NCBI GenBank assembly: GCA_015680685.1
Contig: MNCI01028379.1
Location: 65,732-101,689, forward strand
Direction of reading: 5' to 3'
Origin: Gnetum montanum
Lineage: Eukaryota > Streptophyta > Gnetopsida > Gnetales > Gnetaceae
Length of the DNA: 35,958 nt
In this document: positions 9,896-21,171 of the stretch, in pieces
How the letters are laid out: every line of letters begins with the position of its first letter
Position numbering within the stretch: position 1 is the first letter of the stretch
Translations under genes and position numbers: made by a program
Notes under the pieces: generated by a model
What the model saw: the letters and a program-made list of their open reading frames with translations, nothing else
Told to the model about the DNA's origin: nothing
Databases searched by the model: none

Positions 9896-11815
9896 ATGTC
9901 TTCTTCTTCTTCTCACAAGAGCATTACACCACCTAGGGATAATACTAGAAACAGTCAGCAGTCTAAAACACATAACCAAAATCCATCAGTTCCTCAACAA
10001 TAACGAGTGGTATATACTCATCCCAATGAATACATACTAGAATTTACCTTTATCCTCCATCAAGATGAATAGCTTCGATGGAGGGACTTGCAAGGTAACA
10101 TAATATTACCTCCAAATTGGTCAATCCCAAACATGCTCCTCCATGCTTTGGCATAGATCAACATGACACAGCTCTATGCTGAATACGTTATAGGAAACTT
10201 TGACATAAGGGATTACCATCCCACATCTACACAACATATAAGGACTTAAGGTAGGAGAGCCAACATACACTATTTAAGGACAAAGGGGTCTCGCACATCC
10301 TAAGTAAAATTAGAGATGGTGAACCACTCCTAATTGGTTCTCTATCGAATGATGTTCCCCCTCCTAACGATAGTGAGGAGGTAGGGTATCAGAACCTATG
10401 ATCCATGATACACAACCCTAGTTCTGATCCTCATGAACATCAATTGTTCACTGAGGGAAGAACAACGCATGACAAGAACAGGCACTCAGATCATCATCAT
10501 GATCAAGGCCGAAGCCACAGAAGAGAAGGTAGGAAACATCGTCATGGCGATGGTTCTCCTTCTTCTTTCCATTCTTCACATCATTCACCCTCTCCTTCCA
10601 CATCTAGGCACACCCATCAAGAGCATAACAGTGAGGATAGAGGTAGACAAAATGAGAGACCTCGACAAGTAAGTCAAGAAAGAGGACAAGGGCATGAACA
10701 AAGGAAAAGTAGGGAACAACGTAGACATTATAGACGTCATGGAAGAGATGATCATGATGAACCCCTACTTTCAACTTGAAGTATGCAAGATATAATAGAG
10801 GCAATGAGAATACCAAAAAGGCATCTAAAAGATAGCCGAATCAAGTGTTTAGACATGAAAAACATCCCATGCTTTGAAGGGGGATACAACGTGGATCTGC
10901 AGAATCATTTATAGGCATTCCACGATGCCTACGCCTTGCAAAACATAGAAAATGAGTGGCAGAAACTAAAGTTGTTTCCCAAGACACTCATTAAGAAAGT
11001 AGTGAGTTGGTACCAGTCCTTAGATCTAGAAACCATCAAGAGGTGGAGTATGATGTTAGAACTCTTCAATGATAAATATCAAATGTACTCCAGAGTGTCT
11101 AATTTGCATAAGCAGATCCAAGGATGGAAGCAAGGTACTCATGAACCCTTGGATGCTGCCATGGGCCACTACTATGCATTGTTACATCGTTGCCCGGGCC
11201 ATGGTTATGCACAGCGGGATCAACTCCACCACATCATAGATGGGCTAAGGTATGAAACTAGGAGAACCCTTGGGACTTATGCCCAAGGGAGATTATCAGA
11301 ACTTAGATCCCATGAAATTCATTGCTTGTTGGAATAGGTAGCCAAAGAAGAAGAGGAGCTATGAAAAAGAGAGAGTGCAGAAGAATTTAACCGTGATCCC
11401 TCTCTTTGAAAGAAGGGAGTGAGATTTTGTGATGAAGAGGATGAGTCATCACTCGAAGAGTTGATGAATAGAAAAACTTACCGCTTCAAAAGCTAATGAA
11501 AGTATCAGCTAAGGTAGATGAAGTATGGAGCTCCTTAGACAGTAAAATTGAAACTATCCTAAATATTTTAGAGGAGTCTAAGGAGGAACGAAGTAGTGAC
11601 AAGAACATGACAAAGCAGAGAGATTCAGACCCTGCACATGACAAGGGTAAGGGGAAAATAACTATCTCCAATGATGTTGTGGACTTAGACATAGATAATG
11701 ATGGTGGATGTGAGATCTGCCACTATGACCATCCTAAGGGATGTTGTCCAATCATCTCACATCTACAAGAATCTGGGGTGTATGCACTCAATCCAAGACT
11801 TAACAAATGGTAGAC
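9896..11815 (+). pseudogene. Gag polyprotein of element A, with zinc knuckle
   Basis: Gag packages element RNA. The start at 9896 (MSSSSSHKSITPPRDN) is supported by a similar start in element B (18683). After an interrupted N-terminal part comes a His/Arg/Ser-rich basic segment (10405-10779). The retrotransposon gag domain follows (10840-11337), with NIENEWQKLKLFPKTLIKKV, MLELFNDKYQMYSRVSNLHK and the LLHRCPGHG block. A linker (11496-11700) leads to a zinc knuckle at 11709-11747, CEICHYDHPKGCC, which fits C-x2-C-x3-H-x4-C. Several stops (for example near 10009, 10915 and 11335) and frame changes break it. It is closely related to the B gag. Confidence 0.85.
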
Positions 11816-12410
11816 ACCCTGAAGGCTACCTTATCCCCAAGGTAACCCAAGATAGTTCCACCAACCATTGATGTACTATCCCAGTGAAACTCCACCAAAA
11901 TCCATTGGGCAACATCAGTAGTGGCAACATCCATAGTCATGGGGGATGCCACCGTCAAAACAATAGTACCCTTACCAGCAACCTGACCCTTATGGATACT
12001 ACGTGCAATGGCCGATTTCTCCTAGTGACTCCATGGGTCACACAACTCCCCAACATCACTACCAAGTTTAGGAATACTTTAGAATGACTCCTTCCCCTTT
12101 GGGAGACACTCCACACCCATACCATCCTCCTAATCCATCCGTCTCTCTTCCACCTGTAGTTCCCATACCTCCTACTTGAACAATGCAAGGGGAACTCCCC
12201 ACTCAACCATAGAAACGTAACACTATGAGAGCTATAAACATTCAACCCGCTGCTAGTTCTGACAACCACAAAAAGAGAAGACCTTTATTCAAAACCAAAA
12301 GCCCAGACAAGCTCTCACAACCACAAGCGGTTGAGTCTACAACCACTCCTCCAACACATAAGGCTTTGGAGCACCCTTTAGTCTAACAATAGAGCTTAAC
12401 GCATACAATT
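11816..12410 (+). pseudogene. Pro/Gln/Tyr-rich spacer between gag and protease (decayed)
   Basis: The stretch after the zinc knuckle is rich in Pro, Tyr, Gln and Ser in the main frame, as is usual between Athila gag and protease, and is interrupted by stops. Equivalent proline-rich stretches lie at about 20480-20900 in element B and on the minus strand of element C near 34650-35300. No separate function is visible. Confidence 0.55.
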
Positions 12411-13115
12411 ATGTTAACACATATGGCAATCGACTGGATCAAGGTAGGCCACCTTGCCACGAAACTATATGACCCTGGAAGTCCCTTAATCTACCTCCAA
12501 GTCGCCAGGAACGAACCACATAAGGCTCTTCTTGACTCAGGTTCCTTAGTCAACCTAATATTACGAGAAATGTATCAAGCCTACAACCTATCCCAACTTA
12601 AGAAGAGCAATATCCAACTAGAGGTAGTTGACCAGTCCATCACCATTCCCTTGGGATTGGTGGAGGACATCGTTACCACTGTGTGTGGTTGATCATACCC
12701 AGCTGATTTCCTGGTGATAGAAGTTAACAACAACGTAAGGGACTTCCCAATTATAATGGGAAGGGCATGGCTAAGTACAATAGACACATGCCTAGGGATT
12801 CACGATCTTTCCTTGGAGATATCTAAGGTAAATATTTATGGAAAGATCGAGAAGAAGAAAGTTCCATGCATCACATACAGTGACTCATCGAGTGATGACA
12901 TGGAGCAATGCATAGCATCTCCTCCATGGAACAGATGTGCCATTGAAACTCTGAGACAAAGATGCCTATATGTAACAACCACACAAGTAGTGGACACCCT
13001 ATTGTGGACAGCTAGTTAAAAGAGAAAGCCAACATGCATGGAACGAACTGGGGGAACAACTCATGCCAATAATAAAGGCATAGATACATTGGAATATGAG
13101 TGTCACCAACTTCCA
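12411..13115 (+). pseudogene. Aspartic protease region of element A, one internal stop
   Basis: Retropepsin-type protease that would process Gag. ALLDSGSLVNLI contains the active-site triplet D-S-G (12534-12542). After a single TGA stop (near 12690) the frame continues with SYPADFLVIEVNNNVRDFPI and IMGRAWLSTIDTCLGIHDLS, matching the retropepsin flap and ILGRP-like end. It then gives KKKVPCITYSD and the linker motif QRCLYVTT shared with element C. Past about 13115 the linker similarity ends, and the RT that should follow is absent. This is the most intact protease in the window. Confidence 0.8.
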
Positions 13116-13184
13116 CCCCTTAACCTGAAAACATCAATCAAGAGAAGTTGGACACTTTTAAGAAATTCAAATAGGCACTCATTA

Positions 13185-13250
13185 TTTTGGATCTCTCCCT
13201 TTCCATTCAATCATGGGGGAGATGGCCACCTATGCTAATCATTTAAGGCC
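13185..13250 (+). other. Junction where post-integrase sequence resumes in element A
   Basis: From about 13185, TTTTGGATCTCTCCC... and GGGGGAGATGGCCACCTATG align with the minus strand of element C just downstream of its integrase (about 30990-30930, GGGGGAGATGGCCATCTATG). In A this sequence lies about 70 bp after the protease-RT linker, so the pol block has been removed between the two points. Confidence 0.7.
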
Positions 13251-13254
13251 CTCA

Positions 13255-13385
13255 GTACTTTTTACATTTTTTTTACATGTTTTTTTTTACCCATTTTTGT
13301 TTTACACATTTTTGTTTTACACATTTTTTTTACACGTTTTTGTCTTACACATTTTTTTTTACATATTTCTTTAACTTTTATTATT
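13255..13385 (+). repeat. T-rich array of TTTTTTACA(C/T) units
   Basis: About ten imperfect units of a run of T followed by ACAC or ACAT, 10-17 bp each. The same array occurs at the same place in element C (about 30780-30910, minus strand). In element B the matching place holds a C run and an assembly gap. This appears to be a constitutive part of the family's 3' noncoding domain. Confidence 0.8.
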
Positions 13386-14694
13386 TTTTTTAGAACATTG
13401 TTATACTTTTTCATTTTGTGTGTGTGTGCGTGCGTGTGTTATCCACCATGTAAGTTTGTAACATAATAAGTGTTCTTCATGATGGTATGAATTATTTTCA
13501 TCTTGATTGCTAATGTTTGATTTTTACCTTTAAGTCATGATGTTGATACTAAGGTATGTTCTTTTGATATGGTAGGAAATTAATTCACTTTATCCATACA
13601 TCCACCAATTTCTATGGTCTCTCTCGGCTTGGAAATGTATAGTCCCTTTTTAAATAAGAACTCTAACGAATTGGTGATTAGGCACTTCTTAAACTAAGGA
13701 AGGACTCAAGGATTGAAAAGGGTGTGACTTCAAGGGAACTTGATGCATTTGTGTTGGCCATTCTCTTGGGTGCTTGGATGTTTTCTTCTTGATTTTTCTT
13801 GTCGTTTCGATGTAACCCAATCATTGGGAAGCTGAGCAATAAAAATAACAAATTCTTTGCATGGTGTGATTTTCATGCATAAACACACAAAAACCAAAAA
13901 AAAAGAAAAATAGAAAAACTGAAAAAGGAAGAAAAAAAGAGAAAGTGAGAATTCAAAGCACACCCCTTAGAAAAAATACTCCTTTGGGCTACAAGCACTA
14001 GTTATGGAACTAAAATAAAAATGTTCCCTCTAACTAAGGCCCTTCTTGCTTCCCATTCTCTCCTCCTTCATTTTATTAGAATGGTGGTGGCTCTTGGGTG
14101 TAAGCATTCTCATTACTTCAAGTGGATGGCTTAGCCGAATGCATAAATGCGAAGTCATTGAATGTGGTTTGTCTGAGGCCATACTTGGAATGGGATCTAC
14201 TAAGTCACATTAATCATGAAATACATAAGGGTCTGTACACCACCTTGTTCTTGGGATTCCATTCCATTCTCTTCTCTCCATCCTTCTCTCCATTGTTCAC
14301 CTCATTGTCGGTTGTATCATTAGTGTATATTTTAGTTGATGCATTGTTTTCTTTTTGGTAAATTCTTGTGATTAAGACTTTAGCTCTTGTTCCAAATGAC
14401 ATTCCTAGAGCCTATGGACTCTTTGAATGTGGGTTTGTCAGGTCATTAAGGGCATGAGCCTTCTTTGGGGAGGATCCACTGACATTCCTATTTGGTGCAC
14501 CAGTTAAATTCTTTTCCCTAACATTTTTGCAATCCATTTTATTTTGTTCATTTCCATCTTGACATCCATTTCATCGACATAATANAGCAATCACCCATGC
14601 CACAACTCAGCCAATAGACATTCACTGAAGCAAGGTATCAACTGCATTGAAATTCGTTTACCCTTGCTAATATAAGATTTTGTTGTGTGTGTAG
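13386..14694 (+). other. 3' noncoding domain of element A
   Basis: About 1.3 kb with no coding homology, including a TG/CG microsatellite (13418-13440) and one unit (about 13850-13970) equivalent to the tandem array in element C. A conserved box, CTTTGGGGAGGATCCAC (14463-14479), is shared with B (22190-22206) and, less well, with C (29501-29517, minus strand). One undetermined base is at 14585. Small ORFs here are not supported. Confidence 0.6.
14667..14694 (+). promoter_or_regulatory. Splice-acceptor-like site before ATG
   Basis: CTAAT (14667-14671) resembles a branch point. It is followed by a T/G-rich stretch and GTGTAG, then ATG at 14695-14697. Elements B (23118-23138) and C (minus strand, just above 29133) have a comparable TGTAG at the same relative place. 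This suggests a spliced message for the downstream ORF; use is unproven. Confidence 0.45.
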
Positions 14695-14919
14695 ATGGCA
14701 ATCATGCAACAATGGATTGGATCTGGCAAGAACACTTGGAATGGAGCAGTTCTGGACACAGCTATGCAAGGAGCAAGACCAATGGCATGCTTATGGATGG
14801 ATAATGAAAGGTGCAATCTTGGCATTGGCAGCAGCAAAACTTCTTTCTCTCTCTTTTTCTCAAGTTGCCAAATAAGGCCTGATGTCAATGTAATATGGTG
14901 TTCACTCTTGTTTTCATGA
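14695..14919 (+). CDS. Short ORF at the env-like position of element A, unknown product
   Basis: An uninterrupted 74-codon frame beginning right after the splice-acceptor-like TGTAG, starting MAIMQQWIGSGKNTWNGAVL and Cys/Gly-rich thereafter. No family is recognised. The homologous place in element C can be partly aligned (GGGAATCATG... near 29130, minus strand) but has lost its ATG; in element B the long accessory ORF begins there. It may be the remnant of a larger gene or just transcribed tail. Confidence 0.3.
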   Translation: MAIMQQWIGSGKNTWNGAVLDTAMQGARPMACLWMDNERCNLGIGSSKTSFSLFFSSCQIRPDVNVIWCSLLFS

Positions 14920-15029
14920 ACACTAGTTTTGTTGTCTTGTAATGATGATCTGTTCACATGTCATCCCATTAGTTCCATTCAATCAATAATCCCATACCTT
15001 CCTAATATTTTGTAAGGAACTCAAGGAAA

Positions 15030-15053
15030 AGCTTTCATTCAGTCATGGGGGTA
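15030..15053 (+). other. Polypurine tract region of element A
   Basis: TTTCATTCAGTCATGGGGGTA lies immediately before the 3' LTR start at 15054. Near-identical words occur before the 3' LTRs of B (26038-26058, TTTTCATTCAGTTGTGGGGA) and C (28788 upward, minus strand). The purine core is short (GGGGG); its conservation supports the role. Confidence 0.65.
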
Positions 15054-15897
15054 TGATGGGATGCTATATCGCATGGGCTGTGATATCAAGTACGTGATAT
15101 CGCATCCCCCATGATATCGCATACACAATATCATGTTGTCCCCTACGATATCGTAGTGTGCTGCCAAGTCTATAAATAAGAGGAAGCTCTTTCTTGTTTC
15201 TCATCTAGATCTAGACCCTTAGCAAAACTCTGGCAGTTTTACCTTTCCAGAGATAGAATATTTTCAATGTGCCCACAGTAGGAGCTCCAAAGTGAATGGA
15301 TATTTATTCGAGTAGATATTGTACCTGAACACATATTTTTGTATGAAAATAAAGATGAACTTCTTGAATAAACCTTGTAGTGCATGGAATAGGCTAAATA
15401 GGACTTTTATTTATTGTTATTTACTATTTATTGTTTACATGATTTATTAGGAATTAAATCTCTCTCAACCCTTTTCTCCTAGTTAAGTGCCTCAGTATGA
15501 CCGCTTCGAGCATGTGCGTTATGCGTGGTGATCCCAACAACGACTAGTGTTTGGTAACCATGTTTGCATTGGTTCAGAGTATGAACGGTAAGTGGGAACG
15601 AATACTGACACTAGGTTAATTAAGGCTTAGTTAGTTAGTTAAAGTTAGTAATTAGTCTCTTTAACCCTTCACCTCTCTATCATAGGAGATAAAATCAAAA
15701 AGACATAAAAATCATATACCTCAGACTTACTTAACCATACACCATGACAAATACAAGTAAGTTTGGAAAGACAATGAATAATTAACCTTAAGTGTTACAT
15801 GAGGCGTGTAGGCACTTAGTCTGAGGAGTTTCACTAGATCGTGCATGTTATGCTCGTATTTGTATGGTTGAGTGTAGGGGTACCTCGCCACTCATCA
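15054..15897 (+). repeat. 3' LTR of element A
   Basis: 844 bp from TGATGGG to CTCATCA, direct repeat of 8985-9753. The region before its TATA box (15171-15178) is 51 bp longer than in the 5' copy and contains six GATATC-like words, four exact. LTRs are normally identical at insertion, so the length difference arose later, or one LTR has been exchanged. Confidence 0.92.
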
Positions 15898-17680
15898 ATT
15901 AGAAAAAAAGCATATTGCATGATTTTTATAATGAGTTATTCTTCTCTATCAAAGTTAAAATTACTATTGAGGACTCATCATTTTTGGAAAAAGGACATAA
16001 CATTCATCACAAAGATGCTACAAAATTTAATTATTTTTCTCATAAGGATGAAATGTACAAAGTAACAAATGTTGGTTCATCATTTGAATCATCTTCAAAG
16101 GCAAAGTTATCTTTACTAAGGTGGATAAAGTCAATTCATTACAAAAATTGTCATCCATTTTTCTTGCAACCAACTACCCAGAGAATTGTATCTTCAAGAA
16201 AATCTTTACAACTTGTGTGACATATACAAGATGAAGGCATTGCTGATCAAAGAATAAAAATATGCTCTACCCAACAAGACTCTATAAGTAAAATCAAATG
16301 ATTGCTATCTCTTATTGATAAATTTCTAAAACGTTTGTTAAACTATTAGTAAATTATTTAGTTGGTTTTGAATCTATTTTGATGATTCAAAATCATCATT
16401 TTAGAATTTTCTATGCTACTATCTTTATAACAATGAAAAGTAAAGATAAAATTTAGAAATTCAGGTTATTGCAAGATTGGAATAGAGAATGTTATTGTAG
16501 AAAGAGATCTTGGTATAACTTGGCAAAAAAATTATTTAATTAAGGAAAATGATCACAAATCCAAATTGATGGCCATTACGATTCCTAATGAAAAAAATGT
16601 ATTCAACCTCCTTGGCTAAGCCTATTGTGATGGTATACAACGGAGCAATGATCTTCCTCCTAGTCAACAAATGATGAAAAATAAAAGGCATATATTCCAT
16701 GATGAATTACTATGCACTATCAATAGAAATTAAAAATGGACTTTTCATTATACTCTCAAAAAATGGTGGATACCATTTATTCTTTAGGCTAAACTAGTGG
16801 TAGCAATCCCAATGACGCATTTAAATCTGAGCCTTCCCAGCATCGGAACCTCTTGGCCAATTCCAACGTAGATGCGAATAGTGTTAATACTCATAGTTGA
16901 TCTATTTATAGAGGCAGTGGTTAGGGTTTAGTTAAAGAATGCTTCTATGTCCTACATTGTTCTCTACCACTCACTGTCATTCTTGTAGATGTTTCCTACA
17001 TTGGTGCTTTGCTATTTTCACCTGGTAGTTGCCATTGCAAGTGTGTCATTTGGGATCTCCTTGAACTTTTGTGGGAAGCATGAGCCTGAGCATGTTACAG
17101 TGAATTTGGAAAAATTGATCATGCAAGAAGCTGAACACCACCTTGAATCCATGTAAATGCCACCTCCATTATTGGTGTGAAGAAGCTACTAGTTGCCATA
17201 ATGATGTTTACAGCTTTGAAACTGTAGGACTTTGCATAATTTTATTAAAACAGATGTTTCACTAGGCTAGAAAGTTAGTCTTATTACCACAAGGACTAGC
17301 TATTGTGTGGATGAGATGCTAACACAAAACTGCTTAATCTCATCATCAACTAGAATGTTTTGGTGTATTATATAGGAGATTAATTTAACATTAGAGCAAC
17401 ACTTTTAAAAGATATCCATATTATGATTTAGAAAAAAGGGAAGATTTATGAAAATTTCGTAAATATTAGTTTATTTTCTATGAGAATTGAAACTTCTCAA
17501 GAAATTTGTAACATCATGATAGTTACAACCAACACTGCAAGATATTTGTAGCCAATTTTGATTTTTTTTCATTACCAAGGAGACACTTGCCAAATGTGGC
17601 TTAAAAATCTCTTAACTTTCCATGGAATTTGTAACTCCTTAGGTGGTTAAAATTAAAACTTCTAGATATTTGTTATTCAC
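15898..17680. other. Flank between elements A and B, with an unidentified coding-like relic
   Basis: An open frame (15915-16220, about 100 codons) continues past its stop to about 16345. Another frame is readable at about 16460-16620 (GYCKIGIENVIVERDLGITW). The residue mix looks protein-like but I recognise no family. The rest, to 17680, is AT-rich with no supportable feature. It could be an older element into which A and B inserted, or a gene fragment. Confidence 0.3.
17676..17680 (+). repeat. Probable target-site duplication, left copy (element B)
   Basis: TTCAC directly precedes the LTR. CTCAC directly follows the other end at 26940-26944, so four of five bases match and the difference is a transition. 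Gypsy integrases make 5-bp duplications, which supports the element limits. Confidence 0.55.
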
Positions 17681-18557
17681 TAATGAGTCATCATTGTATT
17701 AGCCCCAATATTAGATACACAATATCAAGGCTCTAATATTAGATATGCAATATCGGGTTGCAAGAAATGATGTTGGATACCCAATATTGTCTCTTCCATG
17801 TTAACCTATAAATAACACTTGGATGCATGGTTGGGGCATAGTTTTACTTCTTAGTTTTTGATAATCTTTCTTAGGTTTTTGCATTCAAATTTTGTTATTC
17901 CTAATGCATGCCAATAGTGTGATGTTCGTAATCATATGACACCTTTGTTCAAGTGTGACATACTTGGACATGTTACATGACAAGAAATAAAGATTAAGAT
18001 TACTTCCATCATTTCCAAATTTACTTAGATTTATCATTACTTTAATTATTTAATTATTTACTACTTTATTTAGTTAATATTTCCATTTATTGCTATTTAC
18101 TATTCTTGTTATTAAGTGAAATCAATACGACTTAATCACAAGCTCTTAAGTGTAGGTACTTGGTAATCCAAGAGTGTATCGTTTGGCACACCCAATGATG
18201 TATGCTTGGAAATCCCAGTAGTAGTTACATGAAGTTCAATGCATGTATAGATGATTATGAATGGATAATTATTACATGTAGGCAAGTTTAAATTTTATTT
18301 TCCATTGTTTATTAGCTTAGTGAATTTATCTCTTAATCATCATTAGAAGCAACATAAAATTAGAAAACATCATATGCCTCACTTTGGACTAAGCCATACG
18401 TGACAAAGCTACCACTAGTCCAAGTGGGAAGATAGTAAACTATGATCAAAGCATAATAATCTAGATGCCACAAGTCCCATCCATGAAATTTGACCAGATC
18501 ATGCATGAACGCTTATGATTCATATGGTTTGGCATAGGGGTATCTCGCCACTCATCA
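17681..18557 (+). repeat. 5' LTR of element B
   Basis: 877 bp from TAATGAG (G-to-A change from TGATGAG) to CTCATCA. The TATA box is at 17807-17814, 126 bp from the start, exactly as in the 3' copy. GATATC-related words (CAATATC, GATATGCAATATC, GGATACCCAATATT) precede it. The last 33 bp closely match the LTR end of element A. Confidence 0.9.
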
Positions 18558-18558
18558 T

Positions 18559-18577
18559 TGGTGCTATTGCCAAGGAT
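18559..18577 (+). other. Primer-binding site of element B, tRNA-Asp type
   Basis: TGGTGCTATTGCCAAGGAT follows the LTR end after one base. Against the tRNA-Asp complement, 14 of 19 bases match and the five differences are all transitions. Position and spacing equal those of element A. Confidence 0.72.
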
Positions 18578-18682
18578 GGTGCTAGTTATCTATATTAGTT
18601 ATATTATACATTATTTCTATAAAGGTATTAATGCTATATCTTTTAGAAAATATTAAATCACACACATCATAAGCCAAGAACA

Positions 18683-20250
18683 ATGTCTCTTTCACAAGGA
18701 AGTAATAATGTACTATATAACGAAAACATTCATTAGAGAACTAATGACATATATAGTGAGGGAAATTGGAGTGACTAACCTTATGCAAGAGGTTCTTATG
18801 TTCATGACTACCTAGAAAACACTCAAAGACTACGTTCACCTAAGGTAGACAATCTAGGAGGACATCACATAAGTCCTAAACTAGGGGAGGCCCCAAGGCC
18901 TAAGACCTCCTTGAAACCAAGAAATGATAACTTAAAGGACCCTAGGGAACACCATAGAAGCCATGGTAATCCTTCTAGTTCCTCATCTTCCTCTTTCCCT
19001 TTAACATCTAGTTCTGATGAGGATGAATGTAGGTATGAAGATAAAGCTCCCACAAAAGGGTTAGAATAGAAATAAAAATCAAACCAATAGGAACACTCAC
19101 AATCATGAACATGAACATAGAAAAAATCATCATAATCAACCAAATAGATATTTTCATCACAACCTATCTAATGACAATAAACCATTTTTGGCCATTTGGA
19201 GCCTAATGTAGATCATAGAGATAGTTAAGATATCTCGAAAGCATCAGAAAGAAAGTTTCCTACCTAGGCTTGATATGAATAATATTCCTAAATTTTTAGG
19301 AGACTATGATTTAGATCTACAAAATCATTTACAAGCCTTCCATGATGCTTGTTCTTTCTACAATATTGAAACTGGGTGGCAAAAGCTTAAGCTCTTTTCT
19401 AGGACACTAATTGATAGCACTAAAATGCAGTATACATCATTAAAACAAAATTCAATCAAAATATGGTCCACAATGCTAGAACTCTTCAATAATAAATACC
19501 AAACCTATGCAAGGGTGTCCAACCTAAGGAGACAGATCCAAGAATGGAAGCAAGAACAACATGAACCCATGGACATGGCCTTAGATAGATATTTTTCCCT
19601 ACTGAATAGATGCCTAGGTCATGATTTCTCTAAGGAAAAGAAACTTTTCCACATCATAGATAGGCTTCACAATGAAACAAGGGAGATCGTTGGGATGTAT
19701 GCCTAGCTCAATTATACGAGCTACAAGCCCATCATATGTAAGAACTAATCGAGCATGTGGGAAAAAACGAAGGAGAGATATGCAAATGGGAGAATATCAA
19801 GAAATATTAGAGGGATGCAAATTTTCAATAGAATGAGGTCCATATATATGATAAGTAGAAAGAAACTACTCTTGATAAAGTGATTCCACAATAAACCTTG
19901 TCAATATAGAAGTCTATTGCTAAACTTGAAGCAAAGTTTAATAGGATGTCAAAATGGATATATGAAAACATTACAACTCTCACTAAGATGATTGAGGAGA
20001 GGATCATGCAAAACAAGCCAGGAAATCACAATAAACAAAGGATATAGAACCAAGAAATGGCTAGAAACACTTTTTGACAAACAAGAAAAATGGCTAACAA
20101 AAGTGAGGCTATGGACACAATCACAGAAGAAAATAATGAATGTGACATCTACATATATGACCATCTAAAGGGCCATTTCCTAGTCTTGTTGCATCTACAT
20201 GAGTATTGGGTAGGTGCCTTAAATTCAAAGTTTAGATAGAAGCACCTACC
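18683..20250 (+). pseudogene. Gag of element B, zinc knuckle lost
   Basis: Starts MSLSQGSNNVLYN at 18683, matching the A start in position. A basic, Ser-rich segment (18830-19060) is followed by the gag domain 19275-19706: DLQNHLQAFHDACSFYNIET, MLELFNNKYQTYARVSNLRR, QIQEWKQEQHEPMDMAL. This is clearly the same protein as in A (shared QNHL-AFHDA, WQKLKLF-TLI, MLELFN-KYQ). The place of the zinc knuckle (about 20125-20170) reads ECDIYIYDHLKGHF, so two of the metal-binding Cys positions are gone. Stops are frequent. Confidence 0.85.
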
Positions 20251-21150
20251 TGGGAGATTTTATCTTCCACAAAGTAATTATAGATAATCGTACAACTAAT
20301 AATGCCATCCTAAGGGGACTTATTACTAGCCTCAACATTGTTATCAACCACAGTGGCAATAACCATAGTCATGGAAGAGGCCACCACCAAATCATCTCTA
20401 TCCTTCCTATCCACAAAAACTAGACAAATATTATGTTCAACATCATATTTCTCCAACTAGTTCTAGGTTTTCTACTTCAAATTGCCACTATCACTCTCCC
20501 AAGTACCATCAACCCATGACATCCCTAGAGGAATCACCACCTCACACCTCTTACCACCCATCTTACCCTTGATATTCTTATACTCCACCACATCACATGT
20601 CACCACCAAGGACACAGGAAGGTTTTACATCACAATATCAACAAATGATTTCCACTTATGTTCCAAATGTGCATAGACATGCTGACACTAGTGGGTCTCA
20701 ACTGCAACATAAAAAACATCCCTTTTAGAGGAAAGGCCATAAGCCGAAGAAAAAGACTCATGGATCTACCACATCATCCAAACTAGCATAATTCCAACCT
20801 AGTGCAACACCTTCCTTTTCACCACCACTATCCTTTAATCCTACACAAGGGCCACCATCCATCATTAATTTAGTTCCAAACCCAAGAAATGAATCTACAA
20901 GCTTGGGGACACCAACAAATCTATGCATATCATATCATGATCAAGGGTACAATCATGGGCTAGACATTTTTCACATTAACACAACTTATATCCTGATCCA
21001 CTAGCCATTTAACACTTAAGTATGTGACCAACAGTTTATCTACCTAGCCACTGCAACATCAAAAGACACCCAGTGGCTTAGGAATGAAAAGTTACCAATG
21101 TTTTATACATGTATGGATTCTATATATCCACTTATTAATCATTTTTGTGA
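20251..21150 (+). pseudogene. Pro-rich spacer and truncated protease-proximal stub of element B
   Basis: A Pro/Ser/Thr/His-rich stretch parallels the gag-protease spacer of A. Around 21018-21055, TATGTGACC and TATCTACCT align with the A sequence just before the protease active site (about 12464-12505). Similarity stops there: the D-S-G motif and all of pol are absent. The sequence TCATGGGAG at 21161-21169 resembles the post-integrase junction of A. The deletion thus starts upstream of that in A. Confidence 0.5.
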
Positions 21151-21171
21151 AATGTTTAATCATGGGAGTCA

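Larger units (their letters stand above)
8985..15897 (+). mobile_element. Element A: Athila-type gypsy element with gag and protease but no RT/RNase H/integrase
   Basis: A complete LTR-to-LTR unit of 6.9 kb. The 5' LTR (8985-9753) and 3' LTR (15054-15897) are direct repeats. A tRNA-Asp-like PBS follows the first and a G-rich polypurine tract precedes the second. The interior holds gag (9896-11815), a protease region (12411-13115), a T-rich array, a 1.8 kb 3' noncoding domain and a short ORF after a splice-acceptor-like site. Comparison with element C shows the whole RT-RNase H-integrase block missing between about 13115 and 13185. I found no target-site duplication (GTTAA left, ATTAG right). 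LTR divergence is 22 of 240 sampled positions. Confidence 0.9.

Noticed and set aside
10604-10816. Minus-strand ORF of 70 codons
   Set aside because: It is the antisense of the low-complexity basic segment of the A gag and has no independent support.
13730-13963. Phe-rich minus-strand ORF in element A
   Set aside because: It is the antisense of an A-rich stretch in the 3' noncoding domain, equivalent to one unit of the C tandem array.
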